Positions 44,551 to 54,705 of a DNA stretch of 64,000 nucleotides are shown here, in pieces. The stretch spans positions 30,550,734 to 30,614,733 of the forward strand of contig OU862934.1 of assembly GCA_917880885.1 (NCBI GenBank), in the 5' to 3' direction. The stretch comes from Limnephilus marmoratus (taxonomy: Eukaryota; Arthropoda; Insecta; Trichoptera; Limnephilidae). Under the pieces are notes generated by a model. That model worked only from the letters and a program-made list of their open reading frames with translations. It made no database searches and was not told the origin of the DNA. Each line of letters begins with the position of its first letter. Positions within the stretch are counted from its first letter, which is position 1. The position numbers and the translations under genes are program-made.

Positions 44551-44962
44551 AGAAGAGAAGAAGAGATGAACCGTTTATGGTAGTGCACAATATACAGGGT
44601 ATAAAGAGACGAACTTAACTTTAACCCGTGATGCACGACATCATTTGGAGTAAAAAATGTGAATGAAAATTTTTGTCTCCGTATAATTTTTGATTTTTTT
44701 TTCAACTTGAAACTTTGAAAAATCAGTAGGTATCAACATAAGGGGTCGGGGAGAGGGCGCTTACTGGATTGAGTAACCAGTAATGGAACGATGAAAATTT
44801 TTTTCGTTTGGTTTTGTAAAAAAAATTGAAAAAAAAAATCAATAATAGATACCTCAAAACATCTATCTAGAAATGATATAAATGTATCGTCTGTAAGTGG
44901 TGTAACCACAGTTTGATAATGCCTTTAAAGGACCAAACAGCTGTCACGCGTATTAATAATTA

Positions 44963-45240
44963 TATAGCAGGCACCTGATTAGGACCTTGTCCGAAAGACG
45001 CGCAATATGGATCGGCCATGTAATAAGACAAGAAGGCCTCTTGCATGCCATAATGGAGGGTATGACCGAGGGGACAAACTCTATGGGACGACCACGCCGA
45101 GAGTACCTGGAGGACCAGCTGGTGGACGTGCGCTGCTCATCATATGCAGACTTCAAAAGAGCCGCACAAGACAGGGAAGAGTGGAAGAGACGAATAGATG
45201 AAATTGCAGCAAACCAATCCCAGGATTGAAACCAGAGAGA
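44963..45240 (+). pseudogene. LINE endonuclease-RT C-terminus
   Basis: The frame reads RRAIWIGHVIRQEGLLHAIM, then EGMTEGTNSMGRPRREYLED and FKRAAQDREEWKRRIDE, ending at TGA 45227-45229. These are the last residues of an RTE-like endonuclease-RT. The fragment is open but only about 80 codons, with no catalytic part. Confidence 0.7.
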
Positions 45241-45314
45241 GTGAGAGCAGAACTTATATTTAAATATTATTGTAGAAAGCAATCACTTTGTGGTTTGACA
45301 TATTTAAAAAAATA

Positions 45315-46180
45315 AAATACTTTTTTGTTTAAAACCACGAGATTTATTAATTTTTGAACCGACCGGTTTCGCTTAACTTAAGCATCATCAGGGTACAAAT
45401 TAATACTAAACAAGAAGTACATAATGTGTGCTTATGTATAACAAAATATAGAGGGAGACAACATGATACAAATATTACAAATAAATCTATTTTATGACCG
45501 TTTATTTGTTTGTAATATTTGTATAAACGGTCTAATAAACGGTATAATATGATACAAATATTACAAATAAATCTATTTTATGACCGTTTATTTGTTTGTA
45601 ATATTTGTATAAACGGTCATAAAATAGATTTATTTGTAATATTTGTATCATGTTGTCTCCCTCTATATTTTGTTATACAACGTGTCCGGAAACTCGTAGT
45701 ACAAGCGGGAAACTGGTGAATCTACATCACGGAGAGTATCCAAAAAACTTATTTTTTTCGATCTGAGCATTTCGATTTTAATATATTTTTTTTCTATTTT
45801 TCCATTTTTTCGGCAACTAAAGGGTTAAAAAAATTTTTGAGCCTGGTTTACCTTTCGATGCATTTTATAAGACATTACACAGCTGAAATCAACCCCCTAG
45901 TGAAAAATGTTTTCAAATTTAACCAAAAAAATTCCAACTTCGGACCCGATTTACTCGAAAACGAAAGCTCAAATCAAAAAAGTTATATCACAAATCGACT
46001 CCGAATGTGATGTAGATTTACCAGTTTCCCGCTTGTACTACGAGTTTCCCGACACCGTGTATATAAGCACACATTATGTACTTCTTGTTTAGTATTAATT
46101 TGTACCCTGATGATGCTTAAGTTAAGCGAAACCGGGCGGTTCAAAAATTAATAAATCTCGTGGTTTTAAACAAAAAAGTA
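45315..46180. repeat. Large palindromic element with internal duplication
   Basis: The outer arms, 45315-45440 and 46063-46180, are inverse copies and include ccacgagatttattaatttt, ggtttcgcttaacttaagca and acaagaagtacataatgtgt. Moving inward, 45437-45502 pairs with 45590-45680 (aacaaaatatagagggagac). The middle contains a tandem duplication of a segment beginning gatacaaatattacaaataa (45463 and 45550). The right arm is interrupted by the TA-type MITE at 45682-46062. It has no coding capacity. Confidence 0.8.
45682..46062. mobile_element. TA-type MITE (family B) inside the palindrome
   Basis: Terminal inverted repeats of about 55 bp (cgtgtccggaaactcgtagt, acaagcgggaaactgg) match almost perfectly, and tata-type sequence flanks both ends, consistent with a TA target. 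Removal would rejoin the right arm of the palindrome around tataagcacac. A truncated relative is at 17485-17690. No transposase. Confidence 0.7.
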
Positions 46181-46462
46181 TTTTATTTCATTATATTTAA
46201 ATATAAATAAAATATATGTAAAGGAAACATATTCCATTTAAATTAGAATCCTGTACTGTCCGTTAGATTGCAATTATCAATTGTCACTTGTTTTGTTTTT
46301 CTATTATTTGATTTAAAATATGCGATTTTGTTAGAAGAAACCATTCAAACGAAAGTGATAAGAATAAACATAAATGTCGTTTCTTTGTTAAAAAACTTTG
46401 CAACACAAGTGTTTTATTTATAAATTAATAGAAATGAAATAAACCTCTCAACTTATTATATA

Positions 46463-47418
46463 CAGGGTGTCCCAAAAGCAAGTATTTATTTAGTGGATCG
46501 ATTTAAAAAAAAGTAAGGGCTCTATAGAAAAAATGTTTGTTAAATACTAAAATACACAATTTGGGAATTTATTTCTTAAAAGTAATATCGTCCAAATGTA
46601 AACCCTCGCGTTCGCGGCATTAATTTAATCGAAGAGTAAAATTTATCTTGACGGCTCGGCAGCTAGGCTTCGTGATGGCTGCCATTTCGTGATGGATATT
46701 TTCTTTTAATCGCATCAGGGAAGTCGGATTTTTGGCGTACATTTTAGATTTGAGATAACCCCACAAGAAAAAGTCCATAGGGATTAAGTCCGGGCCACGA
46801 GGAGGCCAATTTATGTCACCTCTCCTGGAGATCAATTTGACAGGCAAAATTTCAGGAACTTATGGCAGAGACGTGTTGGACGTATGTAATGTTACTCCGT
46901 CTTGCTGGAACCATGTTCTTTGGTTATAGCCAGTAAGTTTGTAGGGGTGCAGCATTAGGTATTTGTGCAAAATGCTGTGTAACGATGATCTATGCACATC
47001 TAAAGCGCTTGCGCGCTTCCGAATCGAAAGTTTGAGTCGTCACGAAAAGACTGATACACACTCTCTACGTTTTATACCGTTCTCGATGACCTTGGTCGGT
47101 CGCTCGGATTTTGGTTGTGCCAGCGTTGTACCGATCTCTTCAAACTTTTTGACCCATTTTCGAATGTTAGGAATGCTTGACGCATCATTAAATTGACGAA
47201 AACCTCAAATTTGCAGAATCTTCTACACGCTACAGTCGCCGAATCACCATTTTTGTAAAACTCACACACGCACAACGCGCGGTCACTCCCGAGAGATGCT
47301 TCATAGCGACTAAATTCCCAAGAGCCAGACTACTGAATTACATACCCCCCGCGCCCTCGGAAAAGTTGCGTTTACACAGGAAGCAAAATAAGTATATACT
47401 TTCTTTTGGGACACCCTG
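46463..47418 (-). mobile_element. Tc1/mariner-type element with internal deletion
   Basis: Inverted ends cagggtgtcccaaaag are flanked by TA (46461-46462 and 47419-47420). Length is 956 bp. The minus strand encodes remnants of a DDE transposase (46620-47275). Confidence 0.8.
46620..47275 (-). pseudogene. Tc1/mariner-type transposase, deleted
   Basis: The minus strand starts with MCVCEFYKNGDSATVACRRF and HNQNPSDRPRSSRTV (helix-turn-helix region). It then reads SALDVHRSSLHSILHKYLML and NQRTWFQQDGVTLHTSNTSL, and ends with PPRGPDLIPMDFFLWGYLKS. The QDG and PxDFFLW segments carry the second and third catalytic acidic residues. The block with the first one is missing between YNQRTW and FQQDG. Frame changes and stops confirm inactivation. 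Confidence 0.8.
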
Positions 47419-47420
47419 TA

Positions 47421-48454
47421 CATAAAAGAAAAAAAAATCAAAAATGGTCACCGTACATCAAAATTTCACGAACGTTTTTAAATCCATATTATGGCAGAAA
47501 TCACTGGTTTAGTGCACACCTCGATAATTTTATCCGGTCAGTGCCTATGTTGGCGTTGCGTTTGGGTCCCACCCAGGTGTCACGTGTTCGATTCCTCGGA
47601 TGGCTAAATCCTCCATCACGACACAAGCAATATCACTGTAATGGTAGTAGGAGATTTTCAAATGTTATTCGTAAACTGGGATTGTTCGTCTTTCTTTTAA
47701 AAAACACACCCTATATATATTACAATAATACACAGACGAAAAGTTAACATATTATAAGTATTATTTAAATATTTTCAAAAAGAAGTAAATGCGATTAAAA
47801 CCAAGTGCTAACCATAATTAATACATAATTAACATTTAAAACTACCTTTATTTTCTTAAAAATAAATTCCACTAACAACAGTTCACACACCACACGAGAA
47901 TTCCACACAAAAACCATAAAATTAATTTTAAAACATAATATACAGGAAGTACGAAAAATCCTTTTATTTTTCCGGTTTTTACCAATTCAAGACACTGGCA
48001 CCCCCATTGTGACCCGAATAGCGCCGCACAATGGGGCTTTTTATTTATTTTTTTGGCCAAGAATAAAACAGAGATTTATCTTCGTCCGTATTTATAATTC
48101 AGATATTTTCTACATAATTTTTCATACAAATGTGACACCTTTATAACTACTTTGGAACGTCATAGAAAGAGCGAGTTTTTTCTCGTTTTAACAGTGGGGG
48201 GACAATTTTTTGAATACGGATTTACGTAAATATTTGTGATTCATTGTTTGTTACTTAGAGAAAACTTACATTTCAGTACGGAAAAAGTTGGTCTAGCGAC
48301 AAAAATGCACACTTATGATATATAAGTATATCTGAATTGAAAAAAAATATCAGAATAATAGTGTCTGTAGCAATGTTTTTCATACAAATCTACAGTTGTC
48401 TTCAGATATTGATTAATCTTGCAAGGTTGACCTTTAAAACAACAGAAAATTTAC
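47421..48454. other. Unassigned AT-rich DNA
   Basis: No gene is supported. Open frames at 47406-47747 and 47872-48060 have no recognisable features. Confidence 0.4.
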
Positions 48455-48702
48455 TGTCTTTTTTATGTGAATACCTCACAAGAGTCCCAGCTGCTCCCGT
48501 CTGGAGCCAGTGAGACTATAGCATTCCCAATTGGGGTATGTTGTGAGGCTGATAGTGGTGGGGAGAGGGAGAGGAAGTTGGTGGAGAGGAAGATACCTGG
48601 CTTTTCAGATCTGGTAACCAAACGGCTAAAGCCATTTCAAGCAACGTTTTAATTCTGAATGGTAATCTTACACCAGGGAGATACTAAGAGTATCTTCCAC
48701 TA
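48455..48702 (-). repeat. SINE S1, reverse, head missing
   Basis: A poly-T-like start is followed by atgtgaatacctcacaagag, gtatgttgtgaggctgatag, a cagatctggtaaccaaacgg segment and ttacaccagggagatactaa. It stops at atcttccac, before the tRNA-like head. Confidence 0.7.
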
Positions 48703-48810
48703 CTACGTCTAAATCTGATTCCGTAAAACTCGGTTAAATTCCGGAACTTCAGCAAGTCTTTTTACATAAAATAAGATTGGATACGTTTTTAGATTTTCAC
48801 GCCGATAAGT

Positions 48811-48938
48811 ATTTTCGTTATTTGTTTTTGAGGTGTTATACCGTATCGCGCTACCTCCTTCTTGAGCCAAAGAAGGAGGATCTATAGAAGGAGGTAGCGC
48901 AACACGGCATAACACCCCAAAAACAAATAACGAAAATA
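48811..48938. repeat. Fold-back repeat family G, short copy
   Basis: The arms ttttcgttatttgtttttga and cgctacctccttctt are matched in inverse at 48887-48937. The inner catcatcaggg part found in other copies is absent, so this is a shortened relative. Confidence 0.7.
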
Positions 48939-48995
48939 AAATAAGATTGTTTGTGGCTACCATCGCCCGGAAGGTCACCGGTATGTCACCGGGCG

Positions 48996-49379
48996 GCGTA
49001 TTTACAAAACCTATACCGATTCAGTCGCGGTAACGACAATTTACATTTTAAATATACCTCTATATTGGTTATTTTTTATCACATTGCAGAAACAAAAATT
49101 GTTCTAAAATCTAGATAAAATAATCTTTCTGATGTGTATATTAGAAATTAATAATTTTATTTTTAAATATTTAAATTTTAATATTATTCCCATATATTGT
49201 AAAAACACCTCTATATTGATATTTTTTATCACTTTACAAAAACAAAAATTGTTCTAAAATCTAGATAAAATAATCTTTCCAATGTATATATTAGAAATTA
49301 ATAATTTTATTTTTAAATATTTTAATTTTGATATTGAAATTTTAAAGCGACTGAAACGCGGTAGGGATTGTAAATACGC
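48996..49379. mobile_element. Mutator-type MITE with 9-bp target duplication
   Basis: The sequence caccgggcg lies directly outside both ends (48987-48995 and 49380-49388). The inverted ends are 33 bp (gcgtatttacaa..tcagtcgc) with about 27 matches. A 9-bp duplication with longer inverted ends is typical of the Mutator superfamily. The 384-bp interior holds a 151-bp tandem duplication and no frame. An 8-bp reading of the duplication (hAT-like) is possible because boundary bases are ambiguous, but the ends do not look like hAT. Confidence 0.65.
49057..49358 (+). repeat. 151-bp tandem duplication
   Basis: Two direct copies start with cctctatattg at 49057 and 49208, and share cacaaaaattgttctaaaat-like and gtatatattagaaattaata-like stretches. 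They fill almost the whole interior of the Mutator-type MITE. Confidence 0.8.
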
Positions 49380-49690
49380 CACCGGGCGGACGGCATTTGT
49401 TTGATTTTTATTCAAATCTACAGTTTTTTTCAGAAATTGATGAAATTTTGCACACCAAACCCTCAACAGAGGTGGAAGATCACTATCAATATTATATTTC
49501 GAAAAACCACCCATACCGCTTTTCCTATCCCTTAAAAGAGAATTTTGTTTCTTCTTTATGAAATTTTGCACACTTAACGTAAATAAAAGGAAGAATACTG
49601 TATACATCTGATTTTTTTTTAAAACTTGTATACATCCGGGGCAACGTTGGGGACTTCAAGTTAAATATGATACAGTTAAATATGACCGAA

Positions 49691-49771
49691 TCACATGACA
49701 TATTAGTTCAGTTGGTAGAGCACTGACCCGGCAAGGCGTAGGTAGGTCCTGGGTTCGAGTCCCAGATGTGA
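49691..49771 (+). tRNA. tRNA-like sequence, probable pseudogene
   Basis: It has an outer stem tcacat/atgtga, a D-arm with ttagttcagttggtagagca (A box) and a perfect T-arm ctggg-ttcgagt-cccag (B box). The anticodon region actgacccggcaaggcg does not form a proper five-base stem and extra bases follow it. No intron logic rescues it. It is best read as a tRNA pseudogene or SINE head, so the amino acid is not assigned. Confidence 0.5.
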
Positions 49772-49914
49772 CCGTATCATTTTATGATTTTTCTGTTTCG
49801 GATTTTCGATTGAGTTTAATTTCGCTAATATTAATTAAATTTAATATTTTCGTTCCAAAGTGTAAAAAAACACGAATGAGCCGTATTAACATTTTTCTCA
49901 TGTGGTAAAAAATG

Positions 49915-50137
49915 TCAACCGTTTGATGCTGAAAGGATCAATAACGCTAGTTTTTCGAAGCATCCTTCATTGAAATACTGTAGAACAGGTACTGAATTCT
50001 TACCTACTGTCTGTTCGTCAAATACTGCAACTTGAAACATATATTCCAGAGATTTTCCTAGGGGATTATTGGGGATGCTGGGTGGAGGGATATTTTTTAG
50101 GCTAGTAGTGAGCGTGGGTCTTAAAAAACCCGTGTTT
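49915..50137 (-). pseudogene. Jockey-like LINE relic, reverse
   Basis: The minus strand reads VPVLQYFNEGCFEKLALLIL and SASNG, a diverged form of SLFYRYYNGRCSEELASLIP seen at 56204-56659. The plus-strand tail (ggggatgctgggtggaggga) is the reversed 3' end of the same family. Confidence 0.55.
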
Positions 50138-50360
50138 AAAAAGCACCGTTGTGATTTGATGCTCGATGAAATGAAAAAAGCTACAAAGACTTTTAACTTC
50201 AACACACACATCTTTAGTTTTTAGCCTGCAAGAGAATGAGATAAAATAATCGGTCTCCCCTTTGTGCGGTGCTTCGTAGCCTCCCCACTCTTGTTTACTT
50301 TAGTTATCTTAAGGTTTCACTTGTACCGCGTGTGAATTGCACACTCTGATTTTAATTTGT
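50138..50360 (-). repeat. Dispersed repeat family C, reverse
   Basis: In reverse it has the C order: gaattgcacactctgatttt, acttgtaccgcgtgtgaatt, cgtagcctccccactcttgt, gcctgcaagagaatgagata and caccgttgtgatttga. Confidence 0.65.
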
Positions 50361-50604
50361 TAGTTCGGGCGTAATACGGGCATGTGCCTAGCGTTGTAGT
50401 AATAAAACCTGTAAAAAACTGTATACAAAAACTATTTTATGAATCTTCTCACTAACATTATAAACGCGAAAGTTTGTTTGTTACTCTTTCACGCAAAAAC
50501 TACTAAATGAATTTTAATGAAACTCTACAAGAATATAGCTCATACATCAGAATAACATAAAGTCTATGAATTATGGTAAGCTCTGGCTTATGAAATTTGT
50601 ATTA

Positions 50605-50790
50605 ATGAAAATGTGTGTATTTCATATATTTTAGCGACAGGGGCAGGTGGGGTTCGCGGAGAGGGAAGAGACGAGGGATTGGGAAGGTGGGGAAGGTGGA
50701 AGGGAACGGGGACGCACGTGAAAGGACATGCAGGGAGAATCAATTTATTTCTTTGAATGGCATTGCAACACATGCCGGGTACCAGCTACT
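50605..50790 (-). repeat. Dispersed repeat family P, short copy, reverse
   Basis: A purine-rich core (50640-50720) is followed by ctttgaatggcattgcaaca and catgccgggtaccagctac, the reversed 5' end of family P. Its other end gtatttcatatattttagcg is shared with the plus-strand copy at 59147-59300, defining a short subfamily. Confidence 0.65.
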
Positions 50791-51435
50791 AAAGAATAAT
50801 AAAAATGATGTAAAGAATTAGAAAAAATTATCACCGGACAGCGAAATGACTTCTAAATTTTTACTCCGTTGACATCTGCATTTTTAGCGTTGGGTCTCGT
50901 TCACAATAACATACGAAACAGAAAAATTACATCTACATTTCTACTGCAAATATGATCAGGAATCGCTGGTTAAAATCCTTCGGGTAAATGTTGTTACCAC
51001 CTGTATATATATATATATATATATATTTAATTTTAAATACTTTTCAAGTGTTTCCAAAACGTAGCCCCCCACTGTACAACACGATTGGAGTACTTCCCAA
51101 CATCACGCATGCCTTACACGTTTCCTACAGACGTGCTTATAATCCCCACCGCCGCGTGGCGCCACCGTCGCAGGTAGCGGAATTAACCTCGAGTTACCAT
51201 TTATTATTTAGGCGCCGTACAAAGCGCGCAGAATAGCACACTTTAAATAATGACAATTGAGATTGTAATGTTTTACATGCGGGAGATATGTAATATTACT
51301 TTACATGATGTATGCGTGACGTAATAAGTGATCTTATTGTAATTTATTGTGTTATATTGTCGTACAAAAATAACACGCAATAAATTTGCGTTTCTTACAA
51401 GAGGTAAGATAAAACACTAAAAGATAAGATTAAAA
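50791..51435. other. Unassigned DNA with an (AT)n microsatellite
   Basis: A (TA)n run lies at 51003-51027. The GC-richer part at 51060-51235 has no recognisable gene. Confidence 0.4.
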
Positions 51436-51439
51436 TATC

Positions 51440-51740
51440 ACGCATTCGTGGTAGCCTGGGTAAACAGTAAGCTAAAGGAACGACAGTTGAGATGGTATGG
51501 GTACACAAGACGGAGACCACCAGACCACACAGTGAAGCAGGCAATGTCTATGGAGCTTCATCGACAGTCATCCAGAGGAAGACCAAAGAACTCCCGGATG
51601 ATTCAATGCTCCAAAATACTTCAGAGAAACGGCCTGGATGAAGACGATATCCAGAATTCAACCTGAGAACGAGAAGAGCCGACCCCAACAGCCTACAAGT
51701 TGGGACAGTACAAGGAAGAAGAGGGCATCCATAATAATAA
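51440..51740 (+). pseudogene. LINE endonuclease-RT C-terminus
   Basis: The frame reads NSKLKERQLRWYGYTRRRPP, then SSRGRPKNSRMIQ and RNGLDEDDIQNST, and stops. A small frame change leads to a tail with ctacaagttgggacag and a (taa) run. These are the final residues and tail of an endonuclease-RT-type LINE. Confidence 0.65.
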
Positions 51741-52124
51741 TCAAAAATTATCTATTAAAAAATTATCTTTTATTAAATTATCTATCTATTAAAAAATCCC
51801 TTAAAAATAATGAATCTATTATCAACAAACAAAAAATATTGTCTTATAGCCCAATCATGGATTTGTTCCCCTACCCACCCATTCTACACTAACACCTACC
51901 CATCCAATCTACATTAATAACTAGCAACGGCCCCACCCCTAACATAATAAAACATTGTTCGAAACTGTCAAATTAGTATAAGCTTTCCCTGAAGAAGGAA
52001 CGTTTGTACCGAAACCTGTCGGATTTACGCATTATATAAGTGGTTTATACAAAGTTGAATTGTTTCATTTTTCTAAAAATTATCTAATTTTGGCTGTGAG
52101 TCTATCAGTGATTATGTTTAAATT

Positions 52125-52500
52125 GTGAATTCCGACAAGAGTCCCAAATGCTACCAACCATCTTTTTTTGCGTTGATTCTACATAGCGGGTTCGGAGGAA
52201 AAAAATCCCTGGCCTCTGACGTCTTTAGAGATATTGTATGGAGGCCCCCATTTAGAAAAGAAAGTTCTAAAAAGGAAAAAGTTGTGAGGAGTGGATATGA
52301 ATTCGGTGCAAGACGGTGGAGATAGTCCTGCTGGAGAGGTCCAAAGGTCTACCTCGACAGGTCACACTCGATTTGGCTTGCGGTTGGTGGTCAGATGCGT
52401 CCGCCGCTAAGACCAGGGTAATCCTCACCTCGTGAACTCGGGCACTGCTTAGACACCAAACGTATATTAATGTTACTTTTGATAGCTTTAATTTGGGAGG
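52125..52500 (-). repeat. S1 end and LINE 3'-UTR mosaic, reverse
   Basis: The phrase gaattccgacaagagtccca resembles the reversed S1 start. Then gacgtctttagagatattgt and gtatggaggcccccattt resemble the LINE tail in reverse, and gatgcgtccgccgctaagac matches the E-associated segment at 30450. The mosaic is heavily eroded. Confidence 0.4.
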
Positions 52501-52700
52501 CGGGTATGGGTAAGGCCATTTAAAGGACAACCAACACCTCTGCCATAGGTCACCCCAAGTGATTCGCTAGGTTTGCGGACATAGCAGTGGTGCCCTGATT
52601 CAAGGGTTAAGGTTTTTTCTGGATCTTGGCAGCGGATGCGTCTGCTCATCATCTGCATGGTAGACTGGTTGACGAAGACCTATAGACCTCTCCAGCAGAA
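52500..52700 (-). repeat. Repeat E, reverse
   Basis: The core ataggtcaccccaagtgatt is the reverse of the E core. It is followed by tggatcttggcagcggatgc and tagactggttgacgaagacc, as in 30430-30520. Confidence 0.6.
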
Positions 52701-52915
52701 CTCTCTCGGCAAATCGCCTCTGATCACAGTGGAAGGGATAGATTCATACACCCGTCACACGTATTGACGTCAAGAATCCTACCGATCTCTTTTTCCTTTA
52801 CAGAACTTCCTCTCCTTCCTTTCCTAAAAATACCCTCGGCACAGCACCCCCAAAGATGAAACAATCACTGAGGGGAAATATTTTCCTCAGGCCTCCTGTA
52901 TGGACCTATTGTAAA
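52700..52915 (+). repeat. LINE 3' UTR, plus strand
   Basis: It contains aagggatagattcatacacc, aagaatcctaccgatctctt, aacttcctctccttcctttc, gcacagcacccccaaagatg and caggcctcctgtatggacct. It ends in an A-rich tail, as at 39520-39745. Confidence 0.6.
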
Positions 52916-52919
52916 AAAA

Positions 52920-53345
52920 ATTACAAGTGTGCCGTTCACACGATGTGAACCCTTCAGAAAACTGAAGTAGACAGAGTGGAGAGGCTACGAAGCATTGCAA
53001 AAAGAGGAGACCGATTTATCATCATCATCATCACTATTGGCTCTACAACCCCTGGTGGGTCTAGGCCTCCTCAAGAGTCTTCCTCCACTCATCTCGGTTT
53101 TGTGCCAGCTCTCTCCAGTTTGGAAGCTCCAAGATAGTCTTTGAGGACGTTGTCGCTCCATCTTAGTCTTGGTCTTCCCAGGCTCCTTCGCCCTATTGGT
53201 CTTGAGTTCAGCAGGGAGTTTGGGAGGAGACCGATTATCTATCGATTTCTCATTCTCTTACGGGCTAATTTCTATAGATGTATGTGTTTGTCTCTTTTTA
53301 GTGTCACTCGTTTCAAATTCAAATCACAACGATGCTAAAAAAAAT
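52920..53345 (+). repeat. Dispersed repeat family C with LINE insertion
   Basis: C sequence runs from 52922 (gtgtgccgttcacacg) to 53016, is interrupted by a reversed LINE fragment, and resumes at 53224 (gaggagaccgattatctatc) to ggtgctaaaa-like sequence near 53340. Confidence 0.7.
53017..53223 (-). mobile_element. 5'-truncated LINE insertion with 13-bp target duplication
   Basis: The sequence gaggagaccgatt occurs at 53004-53016 and 53224-53236. Between them is a 207-bp reversed 3' end of the LINE family seen at 4850-5670. Its own 3' tail, (ATC)n in this orientation, lies at 53018-53033. The reverse complement encodes the GRRSLGRPRLRW-type C-terminus. This is a textbook truncated insertion. 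Confidence 0.85.
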
Positions 53346-53721
53346 TTCACTTCAAAAAGGAAAAAAATGTGGAAGGTTTGTAATATTACAAAGATTGCAT
53401 TCCGCCCTAACTTATAATATACAGAATTTTGCGCATTTGTTACAGGTATATTCTTTGGATAAAACAACCTTCGAAATCATAAATGGTAACATAATTCTTA
53501 ACACCAAACTCTTTTTTCGCGCTTCACCTCCGCAAAACCATTTTCACTAAACTTTAGCACGTCTATAAATAATATACTCTTTTTACAGGTAACGAAAATA
53601 AACATTAAAATCTATAAATCACGGATTGGCGGAGGTAATAATAGTATATCTCTATCGACTGGAAAATAATATATAGGATTTTGGACGTGTTTCCTATGAT
53701 ACGGGCATGTCGGCACCGGGA

Positions 53722-53795
53722 TTCGAGCCCGGAACTTTTGTGCGAGCCCGTTGGGGCGTGACCGCTAAATAGGCTACTAAATCAAACCTAGGGGT
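53722..53795 (-). repeat. tRNA-like SINE head (S3), reverse
   Basis: The reverse complement contains the B-box-like gggctcgaatcccgg with a complementary T-arm and an upstream tagcggtcacgccccaacgg. A related piece, gcgccggttggggcgtgact, lies at 54269-54290. No matching 3' half of a true tRNA exists, so a SINE or tRNA pseudogene is favoured. Confidence 0.45.
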
Positions 53796-54705
53796 GAAAT
53801 GCTTCTGAGATGGGGTAGATTCTTCTCTGCTTTCATCACGTGAACCTTAAAGGAAACCTTTATTTTATATATTTTCTGACGGGAGGGTGGGAAAATGGAT
53901 TTTAGGGTGGTTTTGGTAGATGCATCTTGTGTAACATGTTATTTTTATATAAGAAAAATCACTTGTTGTGATTCCGGTGATGTGTAAAAAATGTTTTGTG
54001 AGTTTTAATGGTGCTTTTTAAGGCGATCCAATACTTCAGGAAAAAATCGAAATCGGAATTCACGCCCTTTATGGGAGGAGTTTAAAAATACTTGAGAAAA
54101 AGGTTTTGGAAGTTGGAAAAGGTATTTGAGAATTTTTTTTATAGGTTGATTTCGTAAAAGCCTGTAAAAAATATTAATTCCTGTTTTACGCATTGATTAT
54201 TGTAAGAAAACTGAAATTTAAAATTGATTTCACGAAACTAAACGACGCGGAGTCACACGACTGTCTTCCGCGCCGGTTGGGGCGTGACTGATACGAAATA
54301 GGTGTTGCCCAGTGCATGGTTCTTGTGCCCATGCCATAAGGGTCACTTCAAGAATCCAAAGAGTGGGGGCCTTATTGATTGATGTCAAAAATAAAAACGA
54401 GAAAATGTATATTTTATTTTGTGTAGTTCGGGAGTAAATATCAATTTTTTTTGCGATTATTATAAAAGAAACTAAATTTGCCACATTATACAATAAAACC
54501 AAATCCGAAAAGGGGTTTCTAAATTGGAGAGTTTGGACTTGAAAATGTTTTTTATAGACCTTATACTTTATTTTTTTAAAGGCTTATTAAAAGACTTATT
54601 AAAAAAATAACCGATATTTTTAAGAGCCAAGGTATGTTCTACACGCAGTATTTAATTGAAGCATCTATAATACTTCTAAGCTATCAAATTTTCAAAACAA
54701 AAACA
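53796..54705. other. Unassigned AT-rich DNA
   Basis: No gene is supported. A diverged echo of S3 occurs at 54240-54300. Confidence 0.4.

Noticed and set aside
49691..49771. Functional tRNA gene
   Set aside because: T-arm and D-arm are good, but the anticodon stem does not pair and the length is irregular; kept only as tRNA-like.
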